From: Mesobacillus maritimus
Lineage (GTDB): Bacteria; Bacillota; Bacilli; Bacillales; Cytobacillaceae
Length of the DNA: 37,898 bases
NCBI RefSeq assembly: GCF_023715205.1
Contig: NZ_JAMBNR010000026.1
Coordinates: 1-37,898, forward strand
Reading direction: 5' to 3'
Shown: positions 8,343 to 16,256 of the stretch, in pieces
How positions within the stretch are numbered: position 1 is the first letter of the stretch
How the letters are laid out: the number at the start of each line of letters is the position of its first letter
The notes under the pieces: model-generated
What the model saw: the letters and a program-made list of their open reading frames with translations, nothing else
The model's database searches: none
What the model was told of the DNA's origin: nothing
Translations under genes and position numbers: made by a program

Positions 8343-8729
8343 ATGGAATTTCATTTCACATTAGATACAGAAAAGAATGTTGAACAAGCAATTCAATCAT
8401 TAGAGACAAATCTTAAGGATGAAGGTTTTGGAGTGTTATGGACATTTAATCTACAGGAGAAATTGCAGGAGAAAGGTTTCCAATTAGATGAGGAATTTAA
8501 GGTTTTAGAAGTATGTAATCCAAAGGAAGCGGAACGAGTAATAAAAGAAAACATATTGGCAGGCTATTTCCTTCCGTGTAAAGTGGTTGTTTATAAAGAA
8601 AATGGAGCAACTAAAATAGGGATGCCAAATCCAACTGCGCTTATTAGTATGGTCGATAACCCTCAACTAAAGGAAATGGCCCAAGACATCGAGAAGCGTT
8701 TAATACAAGTAATAAAAAAAAGTGTATAG
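8343..8729 (+). CDS. DUF302 family protein
   Basis: A 128-residue soluble protein that fits the DUF302 fold: an N-terminal strand FHFTLDTEKNVEQAIQSLET, the segment EGFGVLWTFNLQEKLQEKGF (residues 27-46), then FKVLEVCNPKEAERVI and the core LPCKVVVYKENGATKIGMPN (about 80-99). DUF302 proteins may bind small molecules or metals, but no reaction is established. No signal peptide or metal-binding cysteine pair is seen. The ATG follows AAAGGGTG. It stands alone between two terminators, in the position where glmS would be expected. Confidence 0.8.
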   Translation: MEFHFTLDTEKNVEQAIQSLETNLKDEGFGVLWTFNLQEKLQEKGFQLDEEFKVLEVCNPKEAERVIKENILAGYFLPCKVVVYKENGATKIGMPNPTALISMVDNPQLKEMAQDIEKRLIQVIKKSV

Positions 8730-8761
8730 GCTAGCTGTCTACGTGGCAGCTAGCTTTTTTA
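8730..8761 (+). terminator. terminator of the DUF302 gene
   Basis: The stem GCTAGCTG/CAGCTAGC with a nine-base loop is followed directly by seven T residues. Confidence 0.9.
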
Positions 8762-9003
8762 TCGTCTATAGTTGGGAATCTTAAAGGTGCCATTTTTAGA
8801 AATTGTGTTTGTTTTTGCAACTTGATGACATGGCTTTATCCAGAACGGTTAGTCAATCTTAGTTTAGCATACAACAAAAAAGTGAATGTTTGGGGACACT
8901 ATTATTAAGAGACTTTGTCGTGCTACGGTCAATTTTCTTAGAGGCAGATTTGTAGGGGATTGTGATATTATATTACAAGAATTTGTTAGGGGGGAATATA
9001 AGC

Positions 9004-10101
9004 ATGTTTGGGAATCTTTGGTTCTCATCAGAGGTGGTAGAGAATATTGCGATTTCACTAGGCATTTTTTTGCTATTTATGATTTTTAGGAAAATCTTTT
9101 CAAAATATGTTTTTAAACTTCTTCTATGGGTAGTAAAAAAGGCGCCAAGTCCGTTCTTTTCGCAAATCATGTTAGCTTTTGAGAAGCCTTTACAATGGGT
9201 ATTTCTCATTATTGGAATCTTTGTATCCGCTGAGTATTTTCCATATTTTAATGAACATAATCCATTCTTTTTGAGTCTTATTAGGGCTTCACTCATTTTT
9301 TTGATCAGTTGGGGATTAATCAATTTAGCCTCAGGATCGTCTGTGTTTTTCCGCAGTTTGAATAAGAAATATAGTATGGAGATTGATGAAATCCTAATCC
9401 CATTTTTGTCAAAAGCCCTTAAGGTTGTAATTGTGGCTATTTCTTTCACGATTATCGCTCAGGAGTTCGGGTATGATATCAGTGGTTTTGTTGCAGGTCT
9501 TGGAATTGGTGGTCTAGCCATATCTTTAGCAGCAAAAGATGCTCTAGGGAATTTAGTTGGAGGCGTGGTCATTATTACGGAAAGGCCTTTTTCGATAGGT
9601 GACTGGATCATGACGCCTAGCGTAGAAGGAACAGTTGAGGATATTACGTTTCGTAGTACAAGCGTTAGGACTTTTGCTCAAGCTCTCGTAACGGTACCGA
9701 ATTCTACGTTAGCGAATGAAAATATCACAAACTGGAGCAAAATGGGGAAACGGCAAATTAGTTTCCAATTGAGAATCGCGTATAACACGCCTAGAGAGAA
9801 GCTAGAGGGCATTGTAAAACAGATTAGAAATATATTAAATCAACATGATGAAGTACACCCTGAAACCATTTTTGCCACGTTCGATAAATATAGTGATAAT
9901 GGATATGAGATCTTTCTCTATTTTTTCACTAAAACAACGGTTTGGGCAGAATTTTTAAGGATAAAAGAAGAAATCAATTTTGAAATCCTTAAGATCATAG
10001 AAAATGAAGGTGTTGAGATTGCTATCCCAGCTAGAAAACTTTATCCTGATGTTGAAATGGAGCAGTTAACAAGTAGAAAGCTCTTAAAAGGAGAGAACTA
10101 A
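9004..10101 (+). CDS. MscS-family small-conductance mechanosensitive channel
   Basis: Membrane channel expected to open on hypo-osmotic stress. Four or five helices occupy residues 10-175. The pore-lining helix carries the MscS glycine/alanine pattern (FVAGLGIGGLAISLAAKDALGNLVGG, about 160-186), followed by the beta-domain signature RPFSIGDWI and VPNSTLANENITNWSK, and then the C-terminal alpha/beta domain. Length is about 365 residues, like B. subtilis YhdY or E. coli YnaI. The frame is open upstream to 8962, but ATG 9004 has TAGGGGGGAAT at good spacing and begins with a plausible membrane N-terminus, so I chose it. It is monocistronic, with a terminator at 10117. Confidence 0.88.
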   Translation: MFGNLWFSSEVVENIAISLGIFLLFMIFRKIFSKYVFKLLLWVVKKAPSPFFSQIMLAFEKPLQWVFLIIGIFVSAEYFPYFNEHNPFFLSLIRASLIFLISWGLINLASGSSVFFRSLNKKYSMEIDEILIPFLSKALKVVIVAISFTIIAQEFGYDISGFVAGLGIGGLAISLAAKDALGNLVGGVVIITERPFSIGDWIMTPSVEGTVEDITFRSTSVRTFAQALVTVPNSTLANENITNWSKMGKRQISFQLRIAYNTPREKLEGIVKQIRNILNQHDEVHPETIFATFDKYSDNGYEIFLYFFTKTTVWAEFLRIKEEINFEILKIIENEGVEIAIPARKLYPDVEMEQLTSRKLLKGEN

Positions 10102-10116
10102 TCCGCACTCAGAAGG

Positions 10117-10149
10117 CTTAATCGGGTATGACCCTGGTTAAGTTTTTTT
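10117..10149 (+). terminator. terminator of the MscS gene
   Basis: CTTAA and TTAAG, with GGG/CCC inside, form an interrupted stem, followed by seven T residues. Confidence 0.75.
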
Positions 10150-10473
10150 GCGATGACAGCTTTTAGTAATAGCCTGTTCGCTTCCGACAAAAAGTGCACT
10201 AATCATCAATTGTTAGATGAAAGCCAGATAATAGTTGAGCCGTCTGAGAGGAGACGAGAGGGGACCCAAAGGTTTGTATTCTTTGTTAAAGTTCTGTTAA
10301 ACAGATAGCCAATAAAGAGAATAAAGAGCAAAATAGAAGAGGAATCAGAAACTTCGTCACGATAAATAAGGTTTCTGTCCAAATTCAAAAAACCTTGTCG
10401 GACTTTGTAGGTAATTGTTCCACTTCCTAAGTAACAGAGTGATCATATGCTAATTTCCCTGGAAATTTGACAA
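10150..10473. other. intergenic region before the sensor kinase
   Basis: About 320 bases with no supported gene. A weak frame on the reverse strand (10206-10388) has no good start or ribosome site. A small palindrome AATTTCC/GGAAATT is at 10452-10467, directly next to the parS-like site. Confidence 0.4.
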
Positions 10474-10489
10474 TGTTCCACGGGAAACA
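10474..10489. promoter_or_regulatory. parS-like palindrome (candidate ParB/Spo0J site)
   Basis: TGTTCCACGGGAAACA differs at one base from the known Bacillus parS form TGTTCCACGTGAAACA (position 10, G instead of T). It lies in an intergenic region, as does none of the near matches I checked elsewhere in the window. parS sites cluster in the origin region, which this rRNA-rich locus may belong to. The central mismatch could weaken ParB binding. Confidence 0.45.
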
Positions 10490-10505
10490 TTTGGGGTGAT
10501 TAAAA

Positions 10506-11792
10506 ATGATGTCGTTTATTAAAGATTTACTCCTGCACTTTTCTATCATTTTGTTCCTTGGTTTTATGTACAATTTCGTTTATATGCAGAAATTAAGAAT
10601 CAATTATCATCTCGTATTTATCATCTCAACTTATATAACCCTTTTCGTCACCGTTATTTTCCCAATTCAATTTGTAGACGGGAGTCAATATGATTTAAGA
10701 TTTCTCCCGGTCTTTATTAGCTTCTTTTATATTAGTCCAAATGTATGTCTTGGACTTATCGGCTTTCTTACTCTTCTTAGTTCTTTAATAGGTGGAAGTG
10801 TGCTAATGACAATTTTAAATTATGGAATTGTTTTTTTGTCCTTTATGCTCCTGAAAAAGGCATTTAGGAATGGGGACATTTTTAAAAGAATCTCTCTTGC
10901 GTTTTCTATCTATCTCATTATTACCTCCACAAGAGCCGCTTTGCTTCTTACACAACAGAATACTGAGCAACTCCCATATTTACTCGTCTTTTCTGTCGTA
11001 GCTTTTCTAGCGCTTGTACTTGTAATTTATATTATTGAAATGACGAATTTTCAGTTGAAAGCAATGAGCGAACTTCATAAAGCGGAAAAGTTCTCCGCTA
11101 TAAGTCAACTAGCAGCATCGGTTGCTCATGAGATTCGCAACCCAATCACAACAATTAAAGGATTTATGCAGGTTTTAAAAGGTGAGGAGAATTTAACTTC
11201 GAGTCAAAATATGTATATTGAAATTTCACTTCAGGAGCTAGACCGGACTCAAACCATAATTAATAATTTTTTATCCTTAGCTAGACCCAATTCTCACCAA
11301 TTTGGAGAAATTAATCTCTCGCTTGTGTTACATGAAATTACCGAATTTATGAGACCTTATTCCCACTACTCGAATATTGAAATCATTAATGAAATTGAGC
11401 AAGGTTTAACAATAAAAGCAGATCCTCATGAATTTAGACAAGTAATTGTTAATTTGGTGAAAAACGGAATCGAAGCGATGCCTAAAGGGGGAATTTTTTA
11501 CATAAAGGCTATTAAGGATTTAAAAGGAGTTCGGATTTCCTTACAGGATGAAGGGATAGGAATGGATCAAACTCAATTAAAGCGTATTGGGAATCCCTAT
11601 TATTCGACAAAGGAAAAAGGAACAGGTTTAGGGTTAATGATTTCTTATGATATTATTCAGAGAATGAAAGGGGAAATGGTGGTTGAAAGCGAGCTTGGAA
11701 AAGGGACGACTTTCACACTGCTTCTTCCAATTCCAACATCTCGCGCATTATTAGTCGGAATATTTGTTTCCCTTTGGTGCGTATTCTACTAG
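10506..11792 (+). CDS. KinB-like membrane sensor histidine kinase
   Basis: Orphan sensor kinase with no response regulator beside it. The N-terminal 180 residues form five to six helices of the 5TMR (KinB/LytS) type. A HisKA domain follows with the phosphoacceptor His208 in SVAHEIRNPITT, then the HATPase domain: N box VNLVKNGIEAM (316-326), G1 DEGIGMD (348-354), G2 GTGLGL (372-377). The 428 residues equal the length I recall for B. subtilis KinB, a kinase that feeds the sporulation phosphorelay, so a similar role is inferred. ATG follows TTGGGGTGA. The last 17 residues (SRALLVGIFVSLWCVFY) form an unusual hydrophobic tail beyond the kinase fold. A 45-residue membrane protein, not kbaA, follows. 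The match to KinB itself is not proven. Confidence 0.82.
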   Translation: MMSFIKDLLLHFSIILFLGFMYNFVYMQKLRINYHLVFIISTYITLFVTVIFPIQFVDGSQYDLRFLPVFISFFYISPNVCLGLIGFLTLLSSLIGGSVLMTILNYGIVFLSFMLLKKAFRNGDIFKRISLAFSIYLIITSTRAALLLTQQNTEQLPYLLVFSVVAFLALVLVIYIIEMTNFQLKAMSELHKAEKFSAISQLAASVAHEIRNPITTIKGFMQVLKGEENLTSSQNMYIEISLQELDRTQTIINNFLSLARPNSHQFGEINLSLVLHEITEFMRPYSHYSNIEIINEIEQGLTIKADPHEFRQVIVNLVKNGIEAMPKGGIFYIKAIKDLKGVRISLQDEGIGMDQTQLKRIGNPYYSTKEKGTGLGLMISYDIIQRMKGEMVVESELGKGTTFTLLLPIPTSRALLVGIFVSLWCVFY

Positions 11793-11860
11793 AATCTATG
11801 ATATGATACAAAAAACAAGAAAATATTGGATATGATTAGGAAAAGGGTGAGGGGGATTTC

Positions 11861-11998
11861 ATGAGAGCGCGAGCGAGAAAACAAAATACACTATCCTTAG
11901 AAAAGGTGAAGGGCTTTTTTACCACGGTTCTTCTATATGTTAGCTTTTATGCTTTTATGATTTTCCTCGTGCTATTTTTTATCCGTAATTTCTCATAG
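11861..11998 (+). CDS. small single-pass membrane protein (45 aa)
   Basis: I do not recognise a family. The frame starts with ATG behind a strong AAAAGGGTGAGGGGG site, which argues that it is translated. The N-terminus is basic (MRARARKQNTLSLEKVK) and is followed by one long hydrophobic helix (about 19-41) and the tail RNFS, so the predicted topology is cytoplasmic N-terminus. It begins 68 bases after the KinB-like kinase on the same strand with no terminator between them and may share its transcript. A GC-rich hairpin lies behind it. A role as partner or modulator of the kinase is only a guess from position. Confidence 0.65.
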   Translation: MRARARKQNTLSLEKVKGFFTTVLLYVSFYAFMIFLVLFFIRNFS

Positions 11999-12024
11999 TC
12001 CTATTTACTTAATAAAATAATGAT

Positions 12025-12060
12025 TAGGAAGCGCTTAATGGATAAAGGCGCTTCTTCCTA
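12025..12060 (+). terminator. hairpin after the 45-aa gene, possible terminator
   Basis: AGGAAGCGC and GCGCTTCTTCCT pair with a small bulge around a 13-base loop. No proper T-run follows, so termination is uncertain. Confidence 0.45.
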
Positions 12061-12214
12061 TTATTAATTCTCTTGAGGAAGAAAATTTTTTTGAAGGCAC
12101 CTAAAAACTAGTTAAAAAGCAAGTTAAGAGTATTTCCAATTTAGTTATAGTAAAATGGGAATAGTTCACAAAATTTTGTTAATCATTGATTAGAAAGGCC
12201 AGGGGGGATTGTGT

Positions 12215-12988
12215 TTGAAAAAAAATTCAAATAATCAGGAACTCTTATATTTTCATTTGAACGATAGGGATCATTTTGTTTTGTCATCAGGAATAGAGTT
12301 CTATGAATTTTCTCGCTCCTTGTCTGATTCCTTACAAAAACTGTTGCTTTTAAAGCATAAGTTTGAAGAAGGTGAATTTAATAATCATACGTTACTTCAT
12401 TATGTTCATGAGGAAAGCCTGCAGAAGTTGATGGAAGAAAACATCGCAAATTACGGTGATTTTTGTTGGATTGATTTTGAAGAATTAGAAGGGGTAAATG
12501 TTCTCTCACCACAGGAACTGGCTGAAATCCTGTACTTAGGACATACTAAACACCATTTAAAACTCCCTTTTTACAATCAGTTAGGAAATCGTTTTGCTTA
12601 TTTGTCCCAAGATGATGGTTGGTTGAACAAAATCTATTATCGTAATTTAAATGACTTTTTTCGAATGTTGGGGCAAGTAATTCCTAGGAAAATAATGATG
12701 CAAAAGACCGAGAAAACCCTATTAGGAATGCGAAAAAAACGAGAGTATCCTCCAATTAACAAAGAGATTTTGAAGGCATTAACGCCGGTTTTTAAAGAGG
12801 GAGTAGTTTTTGCCTTGCGTAAAGTAGAACATAGCAGGAACCGATTAGACTTGCCTCTATGGGTCATTGGTGACTATGATGATATGGACGATATGTTTGA
12901 TGGATTTTCCCAAGCAAGTAACAATCCCCCAGATGGTCGACTCATTTTTGATAAAAAATTAAAAGAATGGAGCTTACAAGCGGAATAA
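12215..12988 (+). CDS. uncharacterised protein (257 aa)
   Basis: I cannot assign a family. It is a soluble, charged protein without signal peptide or membrane helix. Features seen: an N-terminal mixed segment (QELLYFHLNDRDHFVLSSG), a helical middle rich in Leu, Glu and His (LLLLKHKFEEGEFNN), the central stretch PFYNQLGNRFAYLSQDDGWL, a basic segment RKIMMQKTEKTLLGMRKKRE, and a strongly acidic DYDDMDDMFD near the C-terminus. The TTG at 12215 is chosen because the AGGGGGG site ends seven bases before it; the frame is also open from TTG 12209. It has its own terminator at 13028. Nothing in the context indicates a function. Confidence 0.7.
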   Translation: MKKNSNNQELLYFHLNDRDHFVLSSGIEFYEFSRSLSDSLQKLLLLKHKFEEGEFNNHTLLHYVHEESLQKLMEENIANYGDFCWIDFEELEGVNVLSPQELAEILYLGHTKHHLKLPFYNQLGNRFAYLSQDDGWLNKIYYRNLNDFFRMLGQVIPRKIMMQKTEKTLLGMRKKREYPPINKEILKALTPVFKEGVVFALRKVEHSRNRLDLPLWVIGDYDDMDDMFDGFSQASNNPPDGRLIFDKKLKEWSLQAE

Positions 12989-13027
12989 TCTTATACATAC
13001 AGGATTGGGTGTATTCCTACTTTATAT

Positions 13028-13074
13028 AAAAATGCTTAAGCTGGGAAAATGAACAGGGTGCTTAAGCATTTTTT
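13028..13074 (+). terminator. terminator after the 257-aa gene
   Basis: AAAAATGCTTAAGC and GCTTAAGCATTTTT form a 14-bp stem around an 18-base loop, with a further T-rich tail. Confidence 0.85.
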
Positions 13075-13150
13075 ATTTTTGCATATCTTTTATAGAAAAA
13101 GGTTACCTAAAAACTTATAACTGGTTCTGCTTCCTTTCACAAACATTAAG

Positions 13151-13336
13151 AATAAGCGGAGACTTTCCGGTTAAAATGCAGTTAGAGCTTTGTTCTGGGG
13201 AAATAAGCGGAGTTTTTCCGATTAAGCAATGCAAAATTACCTATTTCCACGTTTTTTCGGTGAATAGACGGAATATCTCCGTCTATATACGCATACTTAG
13301 GGCTATTTTCCTGATTAAGAGGAAATTCTCCGCTTT
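13151..13336. repeat. cluster of four short palindromic repeats
   Basis: Four related units of about 22-25 bases begin near 13151, 13202, 13262 and 13314, i.e. 51-60 bases apart. The core is AAGCGGAG plus a short AT-rich middle plus CCG-TTA. Units 1 and 2 differ at two or three positions (aataagcggagactttccgg; aataagcggagtttttccga). Unit 3 is a clean palindrome, AATAGACGGA-ATATC-TCCGTCTAT, and unit 4 matches best in reverse orientation. The spacers are not related. I do not recognise a named family. No protein is supported here, although frames run through. Confidence 0.6.
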
Positions 13337-13346
13337 TTTATCAAAA

Positions 13347-13388
13347 CATGCTGATTCCCTCACCCAAGTTCGTAAGGAAATCAGCATG
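13347..13388. other. hairpin CATGCTGATT...AATCAGCATG
   Basis: A 10-bp perfect stem around a 22-base loop, with no T-run on either side. It sits between the palindrome cluster and the symporter terminator, and its role is unknown. Confidence 0.5.
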
Positions 13389-13436
13389 ATTGGGGGAGGA
13401 ACAAGATATAAGGGCGTTGAGTACAAAAAGGCAACC

Positions 13437-13471
13437 CAAAAGGCTCAGTCCAGTGAACTGAGCCTTTTTTT
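13437..13471 (-). terminator. bidirectional terminator downstream of the symporter gene
   Basis: AGGCTCAGT/ACTGAGCCT is a 9-bp stem with a seven-base loop. Seven T residues follow on the + strand and four (TTTT) on the reverse strand, where the symporter gene ends 23 bases earlier. Confidence 0.75.
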
Positions 13472-13493
13472 GGGTTATGCGACAGGTACAAGG

Positions 13494-14687
13494 CTATACC
13501 TCTGTTTTTTCCTTTAGGACGGTTGAACGGCGAGATTTTGTTCCTGACAGTTTGTCGACGATCATAGAAAGGGCTCCATCCCCAGTGACATTGCAAGCTG
13601 TTCCAAAACTATCCTGAGCTAAATAAAGAGCAATCATTAAGGAAATCATTGTCGGGTCAAAGCCGAGCATCGACTCTAGCAATCCTAGCGCAGCCATTAC
13701 AGCCCCACCTGGTACTCCAGGAGCTGCAATCATTGTAATCCCAAGCATAAGGATAAAAGGAAGAATCGTACCGAGGCCAGGGGATTGTCCTTGCAGCATC
13801 ATAACGGCGATTCCACAGCTAACAAGTGTAATGGTGCTACCTGATAGATGAATAGTGGCTAATAAAGGGACAGAAAAATCCGCCACCCGTTCATTCGTTC
13901 CGAGCTGTTTTGTCTGTTTCAATGTTACTGGAATTGTTGAAGCAGAGGATTGTGTTCCAAGTGCAGTCATATAAGCAGGAACCATATTTTTCATCATTAT
14001 GAATGGGTTTCTTTTAGCCAATGAACCGGCAACACTAAACTGGATGAATAGGTAGAGAATGTGCAGGGCCAGGATCATGAGGAAAACTTTAAGGAATACG
14101 CTCATAATAGCCACCGCTTGTCCCCCTTGCGTCATATTGGCAAAGATGCCAAAGATATGAAGTGGAAGTAGGGGAATAATAACTTTTTCAATTACTTTCT
14201 CAATAATCTCTCGAAAGTCATACATTGCATGCTTGAGTGTGTGGCCGTTAATAACTGTTAGGCCAATACCGAGGGTGAAAGCGAGTAAAAGCGCACTCAT
14301 GATATCTATCACTGGTGGCATCTCTACGGTAAAAAATGGCGATAATAAGGCTTCTTCAGGGTTTTCAAATGCTTGTGTACTTTGCCCTTTTAATAACGTA
14401 GGGTAAAGAAAAGTGGCTGTAAAAAAGGCAATTAACCCAGCTCCAATGGTGGAAAGGTATGCAACGCTAGTTGTAATGCCAAGCATTTTTCCAGCACCTT
14501 TGCCCAAGGAGGCAATCCCAGGTGCAATAAAACCGACAATGATAAGAGGAATAGCAAAGCCAAGAAAATTGCCGAATAAATTATTGAAGGTAATGAACAC
14601 CCTTAAAAACGCGTCAGGGGCGAAGGAACCAGCAATAATGGCAAGAATAATGGCAAGGATAATTTTAGGTAAAAGTCCGAGTTTCAT
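13494..14687 (-). CDS. dicarboxylate/amino acid:cation symporter (DAACS family)
   Basis: Polytopic sodium- or proton-coupled importer of the glutamate/dicarboxylate transporter fold. About eight hydrophobic segments are present. The first re-entrant loop motif appears as QSSASTIPVTLK and the second as IAAPGVPGGAVMAALGLL. The helix 8 signature is DSFGTACNVTGDGALSMIVDKL, where most relatives have an Asn-x-Asp-Gly type sequence. The substrate cannot be told from this. ATG 14687 is preferred: the in-frame ATG 15 bases upstream is itself part of the GGAGGACATTAAC ribosome site. The protein has 397 residues. It is the only large reverse-strand gene in this half and is transcribed from its own promoter at 14730-14758. 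Confidence 0.88.
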   Translation of the reverse strand: MKLGLLPKIILAIILAIIAGSFAPDAFLRVFITFNNLFGNFLGFAIPLIIVGFIAPGIASLGKGAGKMLGITTSVAYLSTIGAGLIAFFTATFLYPTLLKGQSTQAFENPEEALLSPFFTVEMPPVIDIMSALLLAFTLGIGLTVINGHTLKHAMYDFREIIEKVIEKVIIPLLPLHIFGIFANMTQGGQAVAIMSVFLKVFLMILALHILYLFIQFSVAGSLAKRNPFIMMKNMVPAYMTALGTQSSASTIPVTLKQTKQLGTNERVADFSVPLLATIHLSGSTITLVSCGIAVMMLQGQSPGLGTILPFILMLGITMIAAPGVPGGAVMAALGLLESMLGFDPTMISLMIALYLAQDSFGTACNVTGDGALSMIVDKLSGTKSRRSTVLKEKTEV

Positions 14688-14729
14688 GTTAATGTCCTCC
14701 ATATAAGAACAACTGTATTTTATAGAAGG

Positions 14730-14758
14730 ATTATAACGCTGGATATGTTCCTTGTGAA
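14730..14758 (-). promoter_or_regulatory. SigA-type promoter of the symporter gene
   Basis: On the reverse strand, TTCACA (14758-14753) and a perfect TATAAT (14735-14730) are 17 bases apart, 43 bases before the start codon. Confidence 0.65.
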
Positions 14759-15137
14759 GTGAAACTTAATATGGCGGAATAATCAAACATTTACAAAGAG
14801 TAACATCTAAAAAAATCTAGGTTTTTAATCAAGCCTGTTGTTTCATACGTTAAAAAGAAGGATTTTTTCGGGAGATGGGTGTTAAAATCTTAAAGTAGAT
14901 TTAAGAGTAAATGAGTCATTTTGTGAGTTAATAACTAATTTTGCACGCGATTTCCTCCTAATTGAAAGTTACTTTCCAAGCTATTTCTTTTCATATTATT
15001 TAGAAGCAACAAAGTTTAAGAAAAGAGCGAAAAAGAAAGATAACGAAGTGGAATTGATTTGTAATGAGAATGTATCCTATCTTTGAGTGGATAGTGGTAA
15101 AATAGAAAAAGTGATTGTTAAACTGGAGGTCAATAGG
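14759..15137. other. intergenic region between the symporter gene and ddl
   Basis: AT-rich, with no supported gene. A small inverted repeat CTATC/GATAG is present near 15078-15095 just before ddl. No clear promoter for ddl was identified; TTGATT near 15054 with TATCTT 18 bases later is a weak candidate. Confidence 0.35.
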
Positions 15138-16211
15138 ATGAAGATAAAAATAGGCTTGCTTTATGGTGGCAAATCAGCTGAGCATAAAGTATCCATGCAG
15201 ACAGCGCTTGCTGTAACAAAAGCAATTAATTATGATAAGTTTGAAATCCACCCTATTTATATAACAGAAGAAGGAGAATGGATAAAGGGTCCACAATTAA
15301 GTGCCCCAGCTGAAAATGTCGAGGTACTAGAATATACAAGTTCTACACAAGCCCTACCCACTCCGGAATTTAACCCTACTGTTTTTAAAGCAGAAGAGGG
15401 GAAACTAGATGTCATTTTTCCGCTTCTTCATGGACCAAATGGAGAAGATGGTACAGTTCAAGGGATGCTTGAATTATTAAATCTTCCTTACGTTGGAAAC
15501 GGCGTACTTGCCTCGGCAGCGGGGATGGATAAAGTCATTATGAAGAATATCTTTGCTCAAGCCGGGTTATCTCAAGTAGATTATGTTTCTTTTGTTCGGA
15601 GTGAATGGGAGAAAGATCAGGAAATGGCTTATTCGCAGGTTGAAAAAGACCTTGGCTACCCATGTTTCGTTAAACCAGCTAATTTAGGTTCTAGCGTCGG
15701 AATTTCCAAATGTTCCAATCATGAGGAACTACAAGTAGCCTTCAAGGAAGCATTCCAATTTGACCGTAAGATAATTGTTGAACAAGGTGTAACAGCAAGA
15801 GAAGTCGAGATTGGTGTGCTAGGAAACGATGAAGCTGAGTGCTCGGTTCCAGGGGAGATTGTCCCAAAAACAGACTTTTATGATTATAAAGCGAAGTATG
15901 AGGATGGCAACACAGGACTTATCATCCCAGCAGAAATTACTGAAGAACAATATAAAGAATTGAAAGAATTGGCCAAAAAGGCCTATAAAGCATTGGATTG
16001 CTCGGGCTTAGTAAGAGCGGACTTCTTTTTAACGGCAGATGGGGAATTCCTGATCAATGAAGTAAATACAATGCCAGGTTTCACTCCATTCAGCATGTTT
16101 CCGTTATTATGGAAGCATACAGGATTAGAATATCCGCAGTTGATTGAACGACTGGTAGGCTTAGCGATCGAGCGCCATCAAGAGAAACAGAAAATCAAGT
16201 ATACTTTTTAA
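15138..16211 (+). CDS. ddl: D-alanine--D-alanine ligase
   Basis: ATP-grasp enzyme that joins two D-alanines for the peptidoglycan stem peptide. Motifs in order: [13 protein letters not shown] (7-19), [12 protein letters not shown] (98-109), the ATP-grasp [13 protein letters not shown] (179-191), FYDYKAKY (247-254) and the metal/phosphate site [15 protein letters not shown] (308-322). The tyrosine-type YDYKAKY loop is that of D-Ala-D-Ala, not D-Ala-D-Lac, ligases, so no intrinsic vancomycin resistance is implied. The ATG at 15138 follows TGGAGGT and gives 357 residues, close to 354 in B. subtilis; the frame is open further upstream but without a ribosome site. murF normally follows at once; here a repeat of about 400 bases lies between. 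Confidence 0.96.
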   Translation: MKIKIGLLYGGKSAEHKVSMQTALAVTKAINYDKFEIHPIYITEEGEWIKGPQLSAPAENVEVLEYTSSTQALPTPEFNPTVFKAEEGKLDVIFPLLHGPNGEDGTVQGMLELLNLPYVGNGVLASAAGMDKVIMKNIFAQAGLSQVDYVSFVRSEWEKDQEMAYSQVEKDLGYPCFVKPANLGSSVGISKCSNHEELQVAFKEAFQFDRKIIVEQGVTAREVEIGVLGNDEAECSVPGEIVPKTDFYDYKAKYEDGNTGLIIPAEITEEQYKELKELAKKAYKALDCSGLVRADFFLTADGEFLINEVNTMPGFTPFSMFPLLWKHTGLEYPQLIERLVGLAIERHQEKQKIKYTF

Positions 16212-16256
16212 TGATTAAGAACACGGTGGACCATTTGCCGTGTTCTGTTTTAGCTA

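Noticed and set aside
10206-10388. A 60-codon reverse-strand frame with a hydrophobic stretch
   Set aside because: Only a TTG start, no usable ribosome site, and low-complexity hydrophobic composition typical of AT-rich DNA.
13151-13336. A CRISPR array
   Set aside because: The units are too short and vary too much, their orientation changes, and no cas gene is in the window.
13176-13517. A 113-codon forward frame through the palindrome cluster
   Set aside because: It has no ribosome site, runs through repeats, a hairpin and a terminator, and extends into the end of the symporter gene on the opposite strand.
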